From positions 850,001 through 914,000 of the forward strand of contig NC_091369.1 in NCBI RefSeq assembly GCF_038502225.1: a stretch of 64,000 nucleotides of DNA, given 5' to 3'. Below the pieces are notes generated by a model. It was not told the origin of the DNA. It searched no databases and saw nothing but the letters and a program-made list of their open reading frames with translations. The translations under genes were made by a program, and so were the position numbers. Positions within the stretch are counted from its first letter, which is position 1, and every line of letters begins with the position of its first letter. The DNA is from Cherax quadricarinatus (Eukaryota > Arthropoda > Malacostraca > Decapoda > Parastacidae). Below are positions 54,545-64,000 of the stretch, in pieces.

Positions 54545-54810
54545 ATTTGCCGGTATTCTCCCGGCCCGGGCCTTTTCCAAGTGGTGGCCCGGCCTTGGCT
54601 CCCTCTTTAGGGAGTGTTTGAGACCTAAGTCTCCCATGGGAGGAGGCACAAGTACCTCCTCATCTTTGGGACCAACTGTCCCCAGGCCTAGCCACAAGCT
54701 AGGCCTCTCTGGTCTGCCATCCCCGCCCCAAAGGAGCAAATGGGAATGACAGTCTTATGAGCTAAAAGCTCGGACTCAGGCACCTACCCTACCCTAGAAG
54801 GGTTAGGCAT
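54545..54810 (+). repeat. dispersed repeat S3, longest copy
   Basis: GGTATTCTCCCGGCCCGGGC, CCCTCTTTAGGGAGTGTTTG, CATGGGAGGAGGCACAAG, CCTAGCCACAAGCTAGGC and ATGGGAATGACAGTCTTATG; GC-rich with several short palindromes. A partial copy lies at 33465-33600. No coding capacity. Confidence 0.65.
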
Positions 54811-57265
54811 GGTGTCGATGAATTGAGAGAACTCTCACTGGCTGTATCAGCTGCATTACTTACGGGAATTCCCAGAACCCTTCAGGTATACAAGTATGCC
54901 AGGAAATATTAAACAGGCATAAAGATTCCAAGACCGTTCAACATCTTCAGCTGAAGTTATATAAAAAAAAATCCAGCAGATCCCAAAATATTTTCATGCG
55001 GAAACCACATGTTGCCCCAAATTGTTCCTGATAAACCAGGGACAATGACTTGATGCAGGTCTTAGTCTGTGAATCTACAGTGTAAGAGCTGTTATCCTAC
55101 TTCAGATTGTTTCAGAGTTTAGTCCTATCTAAGGTATACACTAATACCTACCCTAGACCGCTACTCCCAACTGTTTCTAACACCTAGGTACATACTGACA
55201 GCTGGGTGAGCGGGGGCAACAAGTATCTGGAAACTTGCCCAACGTTTCCACGTGTGCCGGGATGAATACTTTAATAATTCATGCTAAGTGCTAAATATTT
55301 GCATGTGGGTCATTCAGCACAAGATGTAGTGGAAGTGTGATCCTCCGTCCGCTAGTGCTAGACAGACGCGCTTCCTATTTCGACTGATCCGAAGTAAGGA
55401 AATAGGTTATGACCCAAGTGTGGGCTTCGGGAGTAGAAAAACTCTCGAAATTCTTCAAGAGTTGAAGCTAAGGGATGAAATCATGTGTGTGTGTGGGGTG
55501 GGGGGGAAGACGAGGAGAACAAATTTTCGCTAGTCATTTCAGTACCATTTTTCAGCATTATTCGGTTCTTGCCAGGTGCTTTTGGTTTTGGGACAGGAAT
55601 GAGGTTCTTCCGGATCGCTGTAGGCACATCTGTCCTCCAGGTTTTGTATATAACAGTAAAGGTTTGGTGAGGGACGTTTGTGAAGTCAGTTGTTTTTAAG
55701 TCTTGATCGCTAAGCAGTTCCGAAAAGTTCCGATGACCAGCAAGTTAGTGATATGTAGTCCTACGGGCATTTAGTAGCAACAGTCTGGTTAACTAGGCAG
55801 TCACAAAAGAAGCCTGGCGATGGAGATAAATGGTATAAAATACCGGCATGATGGAAAAATAAACCCATTATACTGCATTTGTGTTTATTTTTCGAGGGAA
55901 GCCTAGCCTAAGGTCAAGTTGCGAAATTAGAAAAAAAGAAACTCGTCATAGGTACGTTTATTAGTGCTCTCTCCTTCAAGACTCTGAAGACACGTGTAGG
56001 ATGCTTTGCATTCATTACAGTTTAGGTAAGACCTTTTGTGGGGTGAGCGGGGAAGTGGTGGTGATAGGGGAAAAATAGGTTGGTGAGAGGAATGACACGT
56101 TTTAATATTGTAATATGTTCTCTAGTATCTACATAGCTGTTACCTGTTCTTCCTCTGTTATTGGGTACATTCCCTATGATGGGGCGTTATGCATCTGTTA
56201 CACTGGTGAGTTACCACCTGTTATTATTACTGTTCTACTGCTGTTATAGTATTACTGTTCTGCTGCTGCTCCTATCCGTTGTATTATTATTACTGTTCTG
56301 CTGCTGATATATATTATATTTTTGTATTACTGTTTCTAAGGTTATTATGCCTCGGACATGTAGCTTCCCATGACATGATAACCCCCCCCCCATTCTTTCT
56401 CTCATTCAGAGCCCTTTCAGTGCGAAATGCAAGGCTATTCCACGTTTTGGACTCTTGACGGGATTGCTACTAGTTTCTCCCTTGTTCCTTAAACACGAAA
56501 GATATCATGTAAATACTAACACGTTTCTGTTTACATTCAGTATTCACTTATCTTTCCTAAGTATTTCTTAAAAAAAAAAACATATTCTTGTAATATTTCT
56601 TTCCAGCTTATTAGTGCTAGTTTGAAACCTCTACGCCGGGGCGATGATCCCCAGATTCATTAACATATATGATTGTATTTTAGCACATATAGTAGTACAT
56701 ATATAAGACACATGGTAATTTTAACCAATTAGTGGCTCTGAGTTATGTTGACGCTCGGGGAATTTTAATTCGATTGCGGTTATTCGTAGCCCAGTTTGGT
56801 CATGATTCATCTAGACATTATTGTTTTAATGATAAATGGAATATAAACATTCGTTGTCTCTTTGTTGAGTTACTCTGCAGGAAGTGCGTATAGCCTTGCC
56901 ACTATGAACGCTGGGCACAACCTTCATTCTTCGTTATTATTATCATTATCATTATTATTATATATTTTATATTAACTGCAATTATTATTATTACTATTGT
57001 TATTATTATATATTTTATATTAATATTATCATTATAGATACGTGGAAGCACTAAGCTTGTTGGGCTCATACATCACTTGGGTTGATCCAGTTTCACGACT
57101 CCAGAGCCTTTCCCCATGAAGGCATCTCCCCCCCTCCCCCATATCTCTCACTTAAGGATTCCTAGTTCACAGATGAAGTTTTTTTTTTTTGGAGGGGGGA
57201 TTGTGAACTGAGAGCTCGGAGGATGACTTTCCATTCCTCACATACACACATTTCACAATTTTGTG
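54811..57265. other. unassigned DNA
   Basis: Short fragments only: a reversed S2 phrase at 55405-55445, a family-H start palindrome (GGTATAAAATACC) at about 55831-55843, interrupted ATT repeats at 56220-56300 and 56935-57035, and a reversed S1-like piece at 57040-57120. No gene recognised. Confidence 0.45.
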
Positions 57266-59216
57266 AAGGTAGTAAATTATGTAAACTAGGTGAAATTGAA
57301 AGAAATTCAAAATATTTCTTTTCATATGCCAAAAACAAGGCAAATACCACATCTAGTATCGGGCCCTTACTCAGACAGGATGGGACTTACACAGATGACA
57401 ACAAGGAAATGAGTGAAATATTGAAATCCCAGTACGACTCTGTGTTTAGTGAACCACTAATCGGTCTGAGGATCGACGACCCAAATGATTTCTTCATGAA
57501 TGAGCCTCAAAACTCCATAAATGTATGCCAGATTTCCGACATTACCCTAACTCCGATAGATTTCGAAAAAGCCATTGACAACATGCCTATGCACTCAGCC
57601 CCGGGCCCAGACTCGTGGAACTCTGTTTTCATTAAGAACTGCAAGAAACCCCTCTCGCGTGCCCTAAGTACACTATGGAGGAGGAGCTTGGACATGGGTG
57701 AAATTCCACAGTCACTTAAAACAACGGATATAGCCCCACTCCATAAAGGTGGCAGCAAAGCATTAGCTAAGAACTATAGACCAATAGCTCTGACGTCCCA
57801 CATCATAAAAATCTTTGAAAGAGTGCTAAGAAGCAGGATTGCAAATCACCTTGATTCCCAAAATCTGCACAATCCAGGGCAACATGGGTTCAGGGCAGGT
57901 CGCTCCTGCCTCTCACAACTACTGGATCACTATGACGTGGCCTTCGATGCACTGGAAGAAAATCAGAATGCAGATGTAATATACACAGACTTTGCAAAAG
58001 CATTTGACAAATGCGATCATGGCGTAATAGCCCATAAAATACGTGCTAAAGGAATAACTGGGAAAGGGGAGATGGATCTTCAACTTCCTAACAAATCGAA
58101 CACAAAGAGTAGTGGTCAACAGAGTTAAATCGGAGGCTGCCATAGTGAAGAGCTCTGTTCCACAAGGCACAGTTCTCTCCCCCATCTTATTCCTTATCCT
58201 CATATCAGACATAAACAGAGATATACACCACAGCACCGTATCATCCTTTGCGGATGATACTAGGATCTGCATGAGGCTGTCATCTGCTGAGGACGCGGTT
58301 AATCTCCAAGAAGATATAAACAAAGTTTTCCAATGGGCAACGGTAAACAATATGATGTTCAATGAGGACAAATTCCAACTACTCCGTTATGGAAAACTGG
58401 AGGAGATAATAACTAGAACAGAGTATACTACTGACTCCGGCCATACAATAGAGCGGAAAAATAATGTAAGGGACCTAGGAGTAGTAATGTCTGAGGATCT
58501 CACTTTCAAGGATCACAACAGTGCCACGATCGCACGTGCAAAGAAAATGATAGGATGGATAATGAGAACTTTCAAAACGAGAGATGCCAAGCCCATGATG
58601 ATCCTTTTCAAATCACTTGTTCTATCTAGGCTAGAATACTGCTGTACATTAACATCTCCATTCAAAGCAGGTGAAATCGCAGATCTAGAGAGTGTACAGA
58701 GATCCTTTACTGCACGTATAAGTTCTGTCAAGCACCTTAACTACTGGGAACGCTTGGAAGCACTTGACTTGTACTCGTTGGAACGCAGGAGGGAGAGAGA
58801 TATCATAATTTACACTTGGAAAATCTTGGAAGGAATGGTCCCAAATCTGCACACAGAAATCACTCCCTACGAAAGTAAAAGACTGGGCAGGCGATGCACA
58901 ATGCCCCCAATAAAAAGTAAGGGCGCCATTGGTACACTAAGGGAAAACACCATAAGTGTCCGGGGCCCAAAACTGTTCAACAGCCTCCCATCAAGCATTA
59001 GGGGAATTACCAATAAACCCCTGGCTGCCTTCAAGAGAGAGCTGGACAGATACCTAAAGTCAGTGCCGGATCAGCCGGGCTGTGGCTCGTACGTTGGACT
59101 GCGTGCGGCCAGCAGTAACAGCCTGGTTGATCAGGCCCTGATACATCGGGAGGCCTGGTCATGGACCGGGCCGCGGGGGCGTTGATCCCCGGAATAACCT
59201 CCAGGTAACCAGGTAT
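57266..59216 (+). pseudogene. LINE-B, longest copy (non-LTR reverse transcriptase)
   Basis: This is a 5'-truncated non-LTR retrotransposon. Frame 1 (57266-58062) runs FFSYAKNKANTTSSIGPLLR, then MPMHSAPGPDSWNS, ALAKNYRPIALTSHIIKIFE, QHGFRAGRSCLSQLLDHYD and the palm motif YTDFAKAFDKCDH. A single frameshift near 58063-58068 (deletion in the GKVGRWI region) separates it from frame 2 (to 59185), with SSVPQGTVLSPILFL, the catalytic SFADDTRICM, KSLVLSRLEYCCTL, SVRGPKLFNSLP and DQALIHREAWSWTGPRGR. All three RT catalytic aspartates are present. The endonuclease and ORF1 are missing. The 3' end GATCCCCGGAATAACCTCCA/GGTAACC is shared with 61948-63060. Placement in the CR1/Jockey superfamily is by motif style. 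Confidence 0.92.
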
Positions 59217-59559
59217 GCATTCACTTAGTTGTGGTTGTGTGGGGGAGTCGATTCATAGCACCTGGTCCCTCCTCGTCCTCGTTATAACCAGTTTTACAGA
59301 TATATAGCCTTTTGGGTCTTATCGTACCAGTAATTTTAAATTACTAAGTGGATCCGCCCCGTCACTTTATCATCTAGGTCATTTCACCACCTAATCACTC
59401 TGAAATTACAGCAAATAACAATTTCTAACGTGCCTTTGGCACATTCTCTTTGGTAAGATAACAACGCTGGAAAAAACAGAACGTTTACCGTCCACATAGA
59501 ACTAATAACCAATAAAGCTTAAATTTAAACTATAGGAACGCGTCGATGAATTGGTAATG

Positions 59560-59915
59560 CACACTCTGGGAGGAAGGCGAGGGAGATACACGATAATATG
59601 CACATGGAAGATACCTAGTCTCAGATCTGCACGTTACCATGTTATACCAGAGTGAGAGGGGCGGAAGGGAATGTAAATTAAACCGAATGGAAAATAGGGA
59701 AGCCACGGACACAATACAATGAGCATTGTATCAACTTCGTGGTCCTTGACGTTTCAGCATACAACCCGCAGATATCTGAAATATTTCAGGACCAATATAG
59801 AGATCATAAGAAAAATCTAGATCACTACCTACACTGTGTGCTAGATCAATCATGCTGTGATGGATTGACTAGGCATTCATTAGAGAGGCCTGATCCCAGT
59901 CGCCGGTAAAACTCC
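59560..59915 (+). pseudogene. LINE-B remnant
   Basis: GGAAGGCGAGGGAGATACAC, GATAATATGCACATGGAAGA (the YTWKI region), AGCATTGTATCAACTTCGTG and CTAGATCAATCATGCTGTGA follow the order of the C-terminus of LINE-B. It is heavily diverged, 340 bp downstream of the good copy. Confidence 0.75.
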
Positions 59916-60479
59916 CACACCTGTACCACGTGGTGATTGCATAGATATTAAATTAAGGATTTTTACTTAATCCATCAGTCATGGTAGACCGGTTTGCACA
60001 CTTTTCTTGGTTTGCTTGTCCTCTCTCTATAGGTAATAGGTCAATATACATTAGCCACTCAGCAGTGCACTTCTCTTGGGTCATATACGTATGGTATGGA
60101 AACCTGTGAAATGTTTGACACTGGCGGGATTTCTACCCTTTTCTTTCCGTCTCGTGAACGCTTCCAAGTTGACTGGGTAAGTCTTACATTGACATACTTT
60201 GTAGAAACTTTCTGGTTCTGCAGATCATTTTGAGCAGTCTTAAAATAAACTTATAACAACTGTTATATTGCATTATTTGTGCATTCACTACACCCATAAC
60301 TTTACTGTTTCTTAATAGTTCATATTCTCGTAATATTACTGTCTCATTCAGATTGATATAATACAAGGCAGGGGAGGCGAGTGATGATCTCAGAATCAGT
60401 AACATAATTGATATTTCAGACTTTCTAGGTGTTACTGAGCGTTGAGGGCTATCATAACACGTAAAGCATGTTATTGTAA

Positions 60480-60690
60480 ATGAAGCACGTACAGTTGTTC
60501 AAGGACTGCATTTCTAGATATGGAAGTTTCATGTGTGGTTGTGGGAGGATGCAGGGTAGCGGCCAGCAGGCAGGAGCGCGCGCGCGTTCCACGAGGTCGT
60601 GTTGTGGGCGACATCTGTGGTTGATGCCGCCGCCAGGCCGCCTTTCTGCGCCCACTCATTCGTTGTTACTCTCAGACACTTGCCGCGGCT
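60480..60690. other. GC-rich block, unassigned
   Basis: About 200 bp clearly richer in CpG than its surroundings (GCGCGCGCGCGTTCC, GCCGCCGCCAGGCCGCC). It could be an exon or promoter, but no consistent reading frame with splice sites was found. Confidence 0.3.
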
Positions 60691-60691
60691 G

Positions 60692-60694
<3 letters not shown>

Positions 60695-60741
<47 letters not shown>
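60695..60741. repeat. ATT microsatellite
   Basis: ATT run of about 47 bp. A reversed S1 tail (AATCAAGGGGAAACGCTAAA) follows at 60850-60890. Confidence 0.95.
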
Positions 60742-60742
<1 letters not shown>

Positions 60743-61032
60743 TGCTTATTTGTATTTTTACGGTTTTATAGGTGCTGGTGACCTGTGTTCACCCTCTGGA
60801 AAATAGGTCTTTAATTTCCTTGTTCTTGTTGTAGGATATTATTATTATAATCAAGGGGAAACGCTAAACCCGTAGGATTATACAGCTGTTGTAGGATAAT
60901 TTGCGCTGTCTATATCTCCTGCCACTTGCCCTCCCCCAGGGGTTAAAAATCTACATAGATGTATTAGCGTAGTACATAAGCTGAGAAAGTGGTATTCAAA
61001 AGATCTCATCCTTCGTGGCTGCCTTATTCATT

Positions 61033-61135
61033 TACTTATTTTGCACTGTAATAATTTACTTATTTTGCACTGTAATAATTTACTTATTTTGCACTGTAAT
61101 AATTTACTTATTTTGCACTGTAATAATTTACCACC
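61033..61135. repeat. 24-bp tandem repeat, about 4 units
   Basis: Units of TTACTTATTTTGCACTGTAA plus TAAT, almost identical. Confidence 0.95.
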
Positions 61136-61533
61136 CATAATAACCAAAGCCAAGCAGTAGTTAGTTTGACTACCACCCATCCTGTGAGTGGTCAACATTA
61201 CACAGGAATATAATATTTTCAGGGACTGGAAAGCAGTGTGACTATTTCCATTGGGAGCCTTTTTTTTTATTAGCAAATCCCTCCCTCAAAACGTGACTCA
61301 TAAAAGGGTACTTAACCCAAGGTATTTATTTAATGCAAGGTAACAGGAGCAACGGGTGTTAGGAGACTTGTTTACACAAACCTCCTCGCCCAGTGTTCAA
61401 CCCGGTTGGTTTTGTTTGTAAGCCTAACGTGCAGCCACTGATCTACAAGCTTTATTACCACTGTTGTATCCCCTGCATAATTATCTGTGAAACCATATGT
61501 AAAAAACCTAAATATATCATATTTCAACCTCAT

Positions 61534-61725
61534 GTCGTGGTTCGGTGGTAACGTCTTCAGCTCACAACCGTCGGACCCAGGTTCGATTGTAGTGCGTGTG
61601 GAAATACTGGGCATGTTTCCTTATACCTGTTGCCTGTATTCACCTATCAGTAAGTAGGTACCTGATTTTTTTCCGATTATCGCTGGTGGCATCCTAGGGA
61701 AGAGGACCAAGGAACCCCAGTGGAG
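61534..61725 (+). mobile_element. tRNA-derived SINE
   Basis: The head is tRNA-like: GTCGTGGTTCGGTGGTAACG (A-box region), CTTCAGCTCACAACCGTCGG (anticodon-arm region) and ACCCAGGTTCGATTG (T-arm B box GGTTCGATT). A non-tRNA body follows: GGGCATGTTTCCTTATACCT, CACCTATCAGTAAGTAGGTA, CCTGATTTTT and a tail region near 61680-61725. It is not a functional tRNA: no clean acceptor stem closes. Confidence 0.75.
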
Positions 61726-61854
61726 TATTTTACAGGAGATTACCCTACGCGCAGTTTTCTTCAACTTGACTCTACAGAAAACGTGCATCCCATACTCGCA
61801 TATTTCTAGTGCTTGTTTGTGTAAGACGTGCAACACCTGGAAAAAAGACATGCA

Positions 61855-61945
61855 ATATAATATGATAAAGCCCACTGTGTGGGCGAAACGTTGTCATTGA
61901 AGGATCGCATTATATTACACTTAGTGTTTATTTTTCCCCCGGGTT
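61855..61945 (+). mobile_element. hairpin-core element (family H) abutting LINE-B
   Basis: ATGATAAAGCCCACTGTGTG and GGCGAAACGTTGTCATTGAA, GGATCGCATTATATTACACT and TAGTGTTTATTTTTCCCC. It matches the right arm of 43166-43330 and ends within about 10 bp of the LINE-B 5' truncation point. Confidence 0.85.
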
Positions 61946-61947
61946 GA

Positions 61948-63060
61948 GAAGAGTAGTGGTCAACAGAGTTAAATCGGAGGCTGCCATAGTGAAGAGCTCT
62001 GTTCCACAAGGCACAGTACTCGCCCCCATCTTATTCCTTATCCTCATATCAGACATAAACAGAGATATACACCACAGCACCGTATCATCCTTTGCGGATG
62101 ATACTAGGATCTGCATGAGGCTGTCATCTGCTGAGGACGCGGTTAACCTCCAAGAAGATATAAACAAAGTTTTCCAATGGGCAACGGTAAACAATATGAT
62201 GTTCAATGAGGACAAATTCCAACTACTCCGTTATGGAAAACTGGAGGAGATAATAACTAGAACAGAGTATACTACTGACTCCGGCCATACAATAGAGTGG
62301 AAAAATAATGTAAGGGACCTGGGAGTAGTAATGTCTGAGGATCTCACTTTCAAGGATCACAACAGTGCCACGATCGCACGTGCAAAGAAAATGATAGGAT
62401 GGATAATGAGAACTTTCAAAACGAGAGATGCCAAGCCCATGATGATCCTTTTCAAATCACTTGTTCTCTCTAGGCTGGAATACTGCTGTACATTAACATC
62501 TCCATACAAAGCAGGTGAAATCGCAGATCTAGAGAGTGTACAGAGATCCTTTACTGCACGTATAAGTTCTGTCAAGCACCTTAACTACTGGGAACGCTTG
62601 GAAGCACTTGACTTGTACTCGTTGGAACGCAGGAGGGAGAGATATATCATAATCTACACTTGGAAAATCTTGGAAGGAATGGTCCCAAATCTGCACACAG
62701 AAATCACTCCCTACGAAAGTAAAAGACTGGGCAGGCGATGCAAAATGCCGCCAATAAAAAGTAGGGGCGCCATTGGTACACTAAGAGAAAACACCATAAG
62801 TGTCCGGGGCCCAAAACTGTTCAACAGCCTCCCATCAAGCATTAGGGGAATTGCCAATAAACCCCTGGCTGCCTTCAAGAGAGAGCTGGACAGATACCTA
62901 AAGTCAGTGCCGGATCAGCCGGGCTGTGGCTCGTACGTCGGACTGCGTGCGGCCAGCAGTAACAGCCTAGTTGATCAGGCCCTGATCCATCGGGAGGCCT
63001 GGTCATGGACCGGGCCGCGGGGGCGTTGATCCCCGGAATAACCTCCAGGTAACCTCCAGG
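61948..63060 (+). pseudogene. LINE-B, second copy, nearly identical to the first
   Basis: One frame is open from the 5' truncation to the natural stop (to 63029): RVVVNRVKSEAAIVKSSVPQ, the catalytic SFADDTRICM, KSLVLSRLEYCCTLTSPYKA and the same C-terminus. The fingers and palm motif A are absent. Comparison by eye with 58112-59216 shows only scattered single-base differences. The truncation at 61948 lies about 120 bp from the frameshift site of the other copy. The 3' end carries a repeated GGTAACCTCCAGG. Confidence 0.92.
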
Positions 63061-63220
63061 TTGGTAATTTATAACTTATCTGCAACACCTGGGTATCTTT
63101 ATTGGCTAGGCGTTTTGCCTGTGCAATAGGCTTCTTCCACTGTCTCCAGTATAATAGTCGCATCTGTCATTAATTGAAAATAAGCCTGCTGAAGAGGCGA
63201 AACTTCTGGTCAGTACATAG
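63061..63220. mobile_element. hairpin-core fragments (family H)
   Basis: On the reverse strand a core with TGGAAGAAGCCTATTGCACA and GGCAAAACGCC (63090-63140), and on the + strand GCCTGCTGAAGAGGCGAAAC (63184-63203). Both are diverged; the second has lost most of the stem. Confidence 0.65.
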
Positions 63221-63441
63221 TGATGTTTTGCATCCTAATGGCCTTTGTAATTAATATTTTTTAATATGTAAATCACACATTGTAGGCTTTGCAAGGATAT
63301 AAACATTTTCATTTTCATTTTCACTTATTTAATGATACCTTTTTATGCATTGTATAAAATTTGTGGAAAATTACATTTACCTGGATGATCATTACATGCA
63401 TACAAGTAAATGACAACAACGATAATTATTATTTATCAAAG

Positions 63442-64000
63442 TTACAGAGACAAATAGGATTTTTGTAGGACACCTAGACATCTGATATATCTGCCAAGTT
63501 CCTCCAATCTTTCAACTTTATCATTCCATGAATTGTATGCATTGCAATTCTTAGAAAAATGAGTACCCTTGCAGAAGAGACAATCTCTCTTTTCTTTGAC
63601 TGGTTTCTTATTAACTGGGCTACTCTTAGGAGGGTACTTATTCTTCTTACCTTGTGGAGAACCATTATTTCTGATTCCTGCTATTTGATATGCACCTATG
63701 CAACTCTTTTTAGGAAATGAATTTTGATTATTAACATTGGGATAATTTTTCCTTTTGTGAAACTTGACAGATACCTCAGAGTTATTATGTGTTGCATCTT
63801 TAAAATGAATTGGTTGGCTGGTCTGCAACTGAACAATTAATTCTTGTAGACCTAGTCTTATTTCCTCCAGACCAAAATAACCTTTGTGATACTTGTTCGA
63901 GATCCATTCAAGTGTTTTACAGCTTAATTTATTCTGTACAATGGCACTAAATAACCAGTCTGATTCCTTCAAATTATATTTATTACTTAAAGTTTTGAGA
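63442..64000 (-). CDS. gag-like protein fragment of a BEL/Pao-type LTR retrotransposon
   Basis: The minus-strand frame is open from the window end (64000) to a stop at 63442-63444, at least 185 codons, so the start is outside. The chain is rich in Lys, Asn and Ser. A zinc knuckle CLFCKGTHFSKNC (CX2CX3HX4C, about 63545-63585) is followed by NDKVERLEELGR. This Cys-Cys-His-Cys spacing followed by a Leu/Glu-rich helix is characteristic of BEL/Pao gag proteins, in which a second knuckle normally follows. Here the frame ends at GRYIRCLGVL and then a stop, so the fragment is broken or diverged after the first knuckle. The upstream part (LEWISNKYHKGYFGLEEIRL) fits the helical gag region. Codons are markedly AT-rich compared with the host exons. 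Confidence 0.7.
   Translation of the reverse strand, partial: LKTLSNKYNLKESDWLFSAIVQNKLSCKTLEWISNKYHKGYFGLEEIRLGLQELIVQLQTSQPIHFKDATHNNSEVSVKFHKRKNYPNVNNQNSFPKKSCIGAYQIAGIRNNGSPQGKKNKYPPKSSPVNKKPVKEKRDCLFCKGTHFSKNCNAYNSWNDKVERLEELGRYIRCLGVLQKSYLSL

Noticed and set aside
60480..60806. 108-codon frame through the GC-rich block
   Set aside because: It ends in the Leu run of an ATT microsatellite and shows no clear domain or splice context; kept only as an unassigned GC-rich block.
61534..61606. Functional tRNA gene
   Set aside because: A and B boxes are recognisable but the acceptor stem does not close and a SINE body follows.

Overview
The window looks like nuclear DNA of a large, repeat-dense arthropod genome, most probably a decapod crustacean (crayfish, lobster or shrimp type). 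That is an inference from four things: long CA, CT, ATT and AT microsatellites; minisatellites up to 2.7 kb; several families of 5'-truncated non-LTR retrotransposons plus Penelope-like, BEL/Pao-like and tRNA-derived elements; and a few GC-rich coding exons separated by kilobases of AT-richer intron. Nothing resembles a bacterial or viral genome.

Host genes. One gene runs along the + strand. Three exons can be placed with matching splice phases: exon A (10460-10834), the very large exon B (16633-19561, about 976 codons) and a small exon C (41976-42061). The product is a Ser/Pro-rich, mostly disordered protein with islands that look conserved. It is most like the central, actin-binding (ASD1-type) part of Shroom, which couples F-actin and Rho-kinase during apical constriction. 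The N-terminal PDZ part and the C-terminal Rho-kinase-binding ASD2 part are not in the window. A possible alternative first exon (50222-50277) lies further along the same strand and ends in the same phase as exon C. Inside the 22-kb intron between B and C sits an intact 227-codon ORF (31426-32109). Its protein is built on an uninterrupted 11-residue period with an aromatic residue at one fixed position. This is the most gene-like unrecognised object in the window.

Layout. 0-7.4 kb: minisatellites. 7.4-8.0 kb: a LINE tail split by a 442-bp fold-back element. 8.4-10 kb: a decayed non-LTR element split by a hAT-like MITE. 10.4-19.6 kb: exons A and B with a stack of CR1-like LINE 3' ends (12.9-15.1 kb) in the intron. 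20-30 kb: LINE remnants, five minisatellites, CA tracts. 30-32 kb: low-repeat DNA with the 11-mer ORF. 33-38 kb: LINE tails and a 21-bp minisatellite. 39.9-40.6 kb: a Penelope-like relic. 42-43.5 kb: exon C and several hairpin elements. 44-57 kb: mostly repeats and unassigned DNA. 57.3-59.2 and 61.9-63.1 kb: two nearly identical LINE copies. 63.4-64 kb: a BEL/Pao-like gag fragment running off the end.

Themes. (1) The 3' ends of a CR1-like LINE lie directly next to most of the long CA/GT tracts, and the 3' tails of a SINE lie next to many ATT tracts, so retrotransposon tails appear to seed microsatellites. (2) A short hairpin flanked by GAAG on the left and GAAACG on the right recurs at more than ten loci on both strands, often as inverted pairs, once inside the Penelope-like relic. 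It resembles, imperfectly, a hammerhead ribozyme stem II with its flanks. (3) Nested insertions with visible target-site duplications allow a relative dating of elements.
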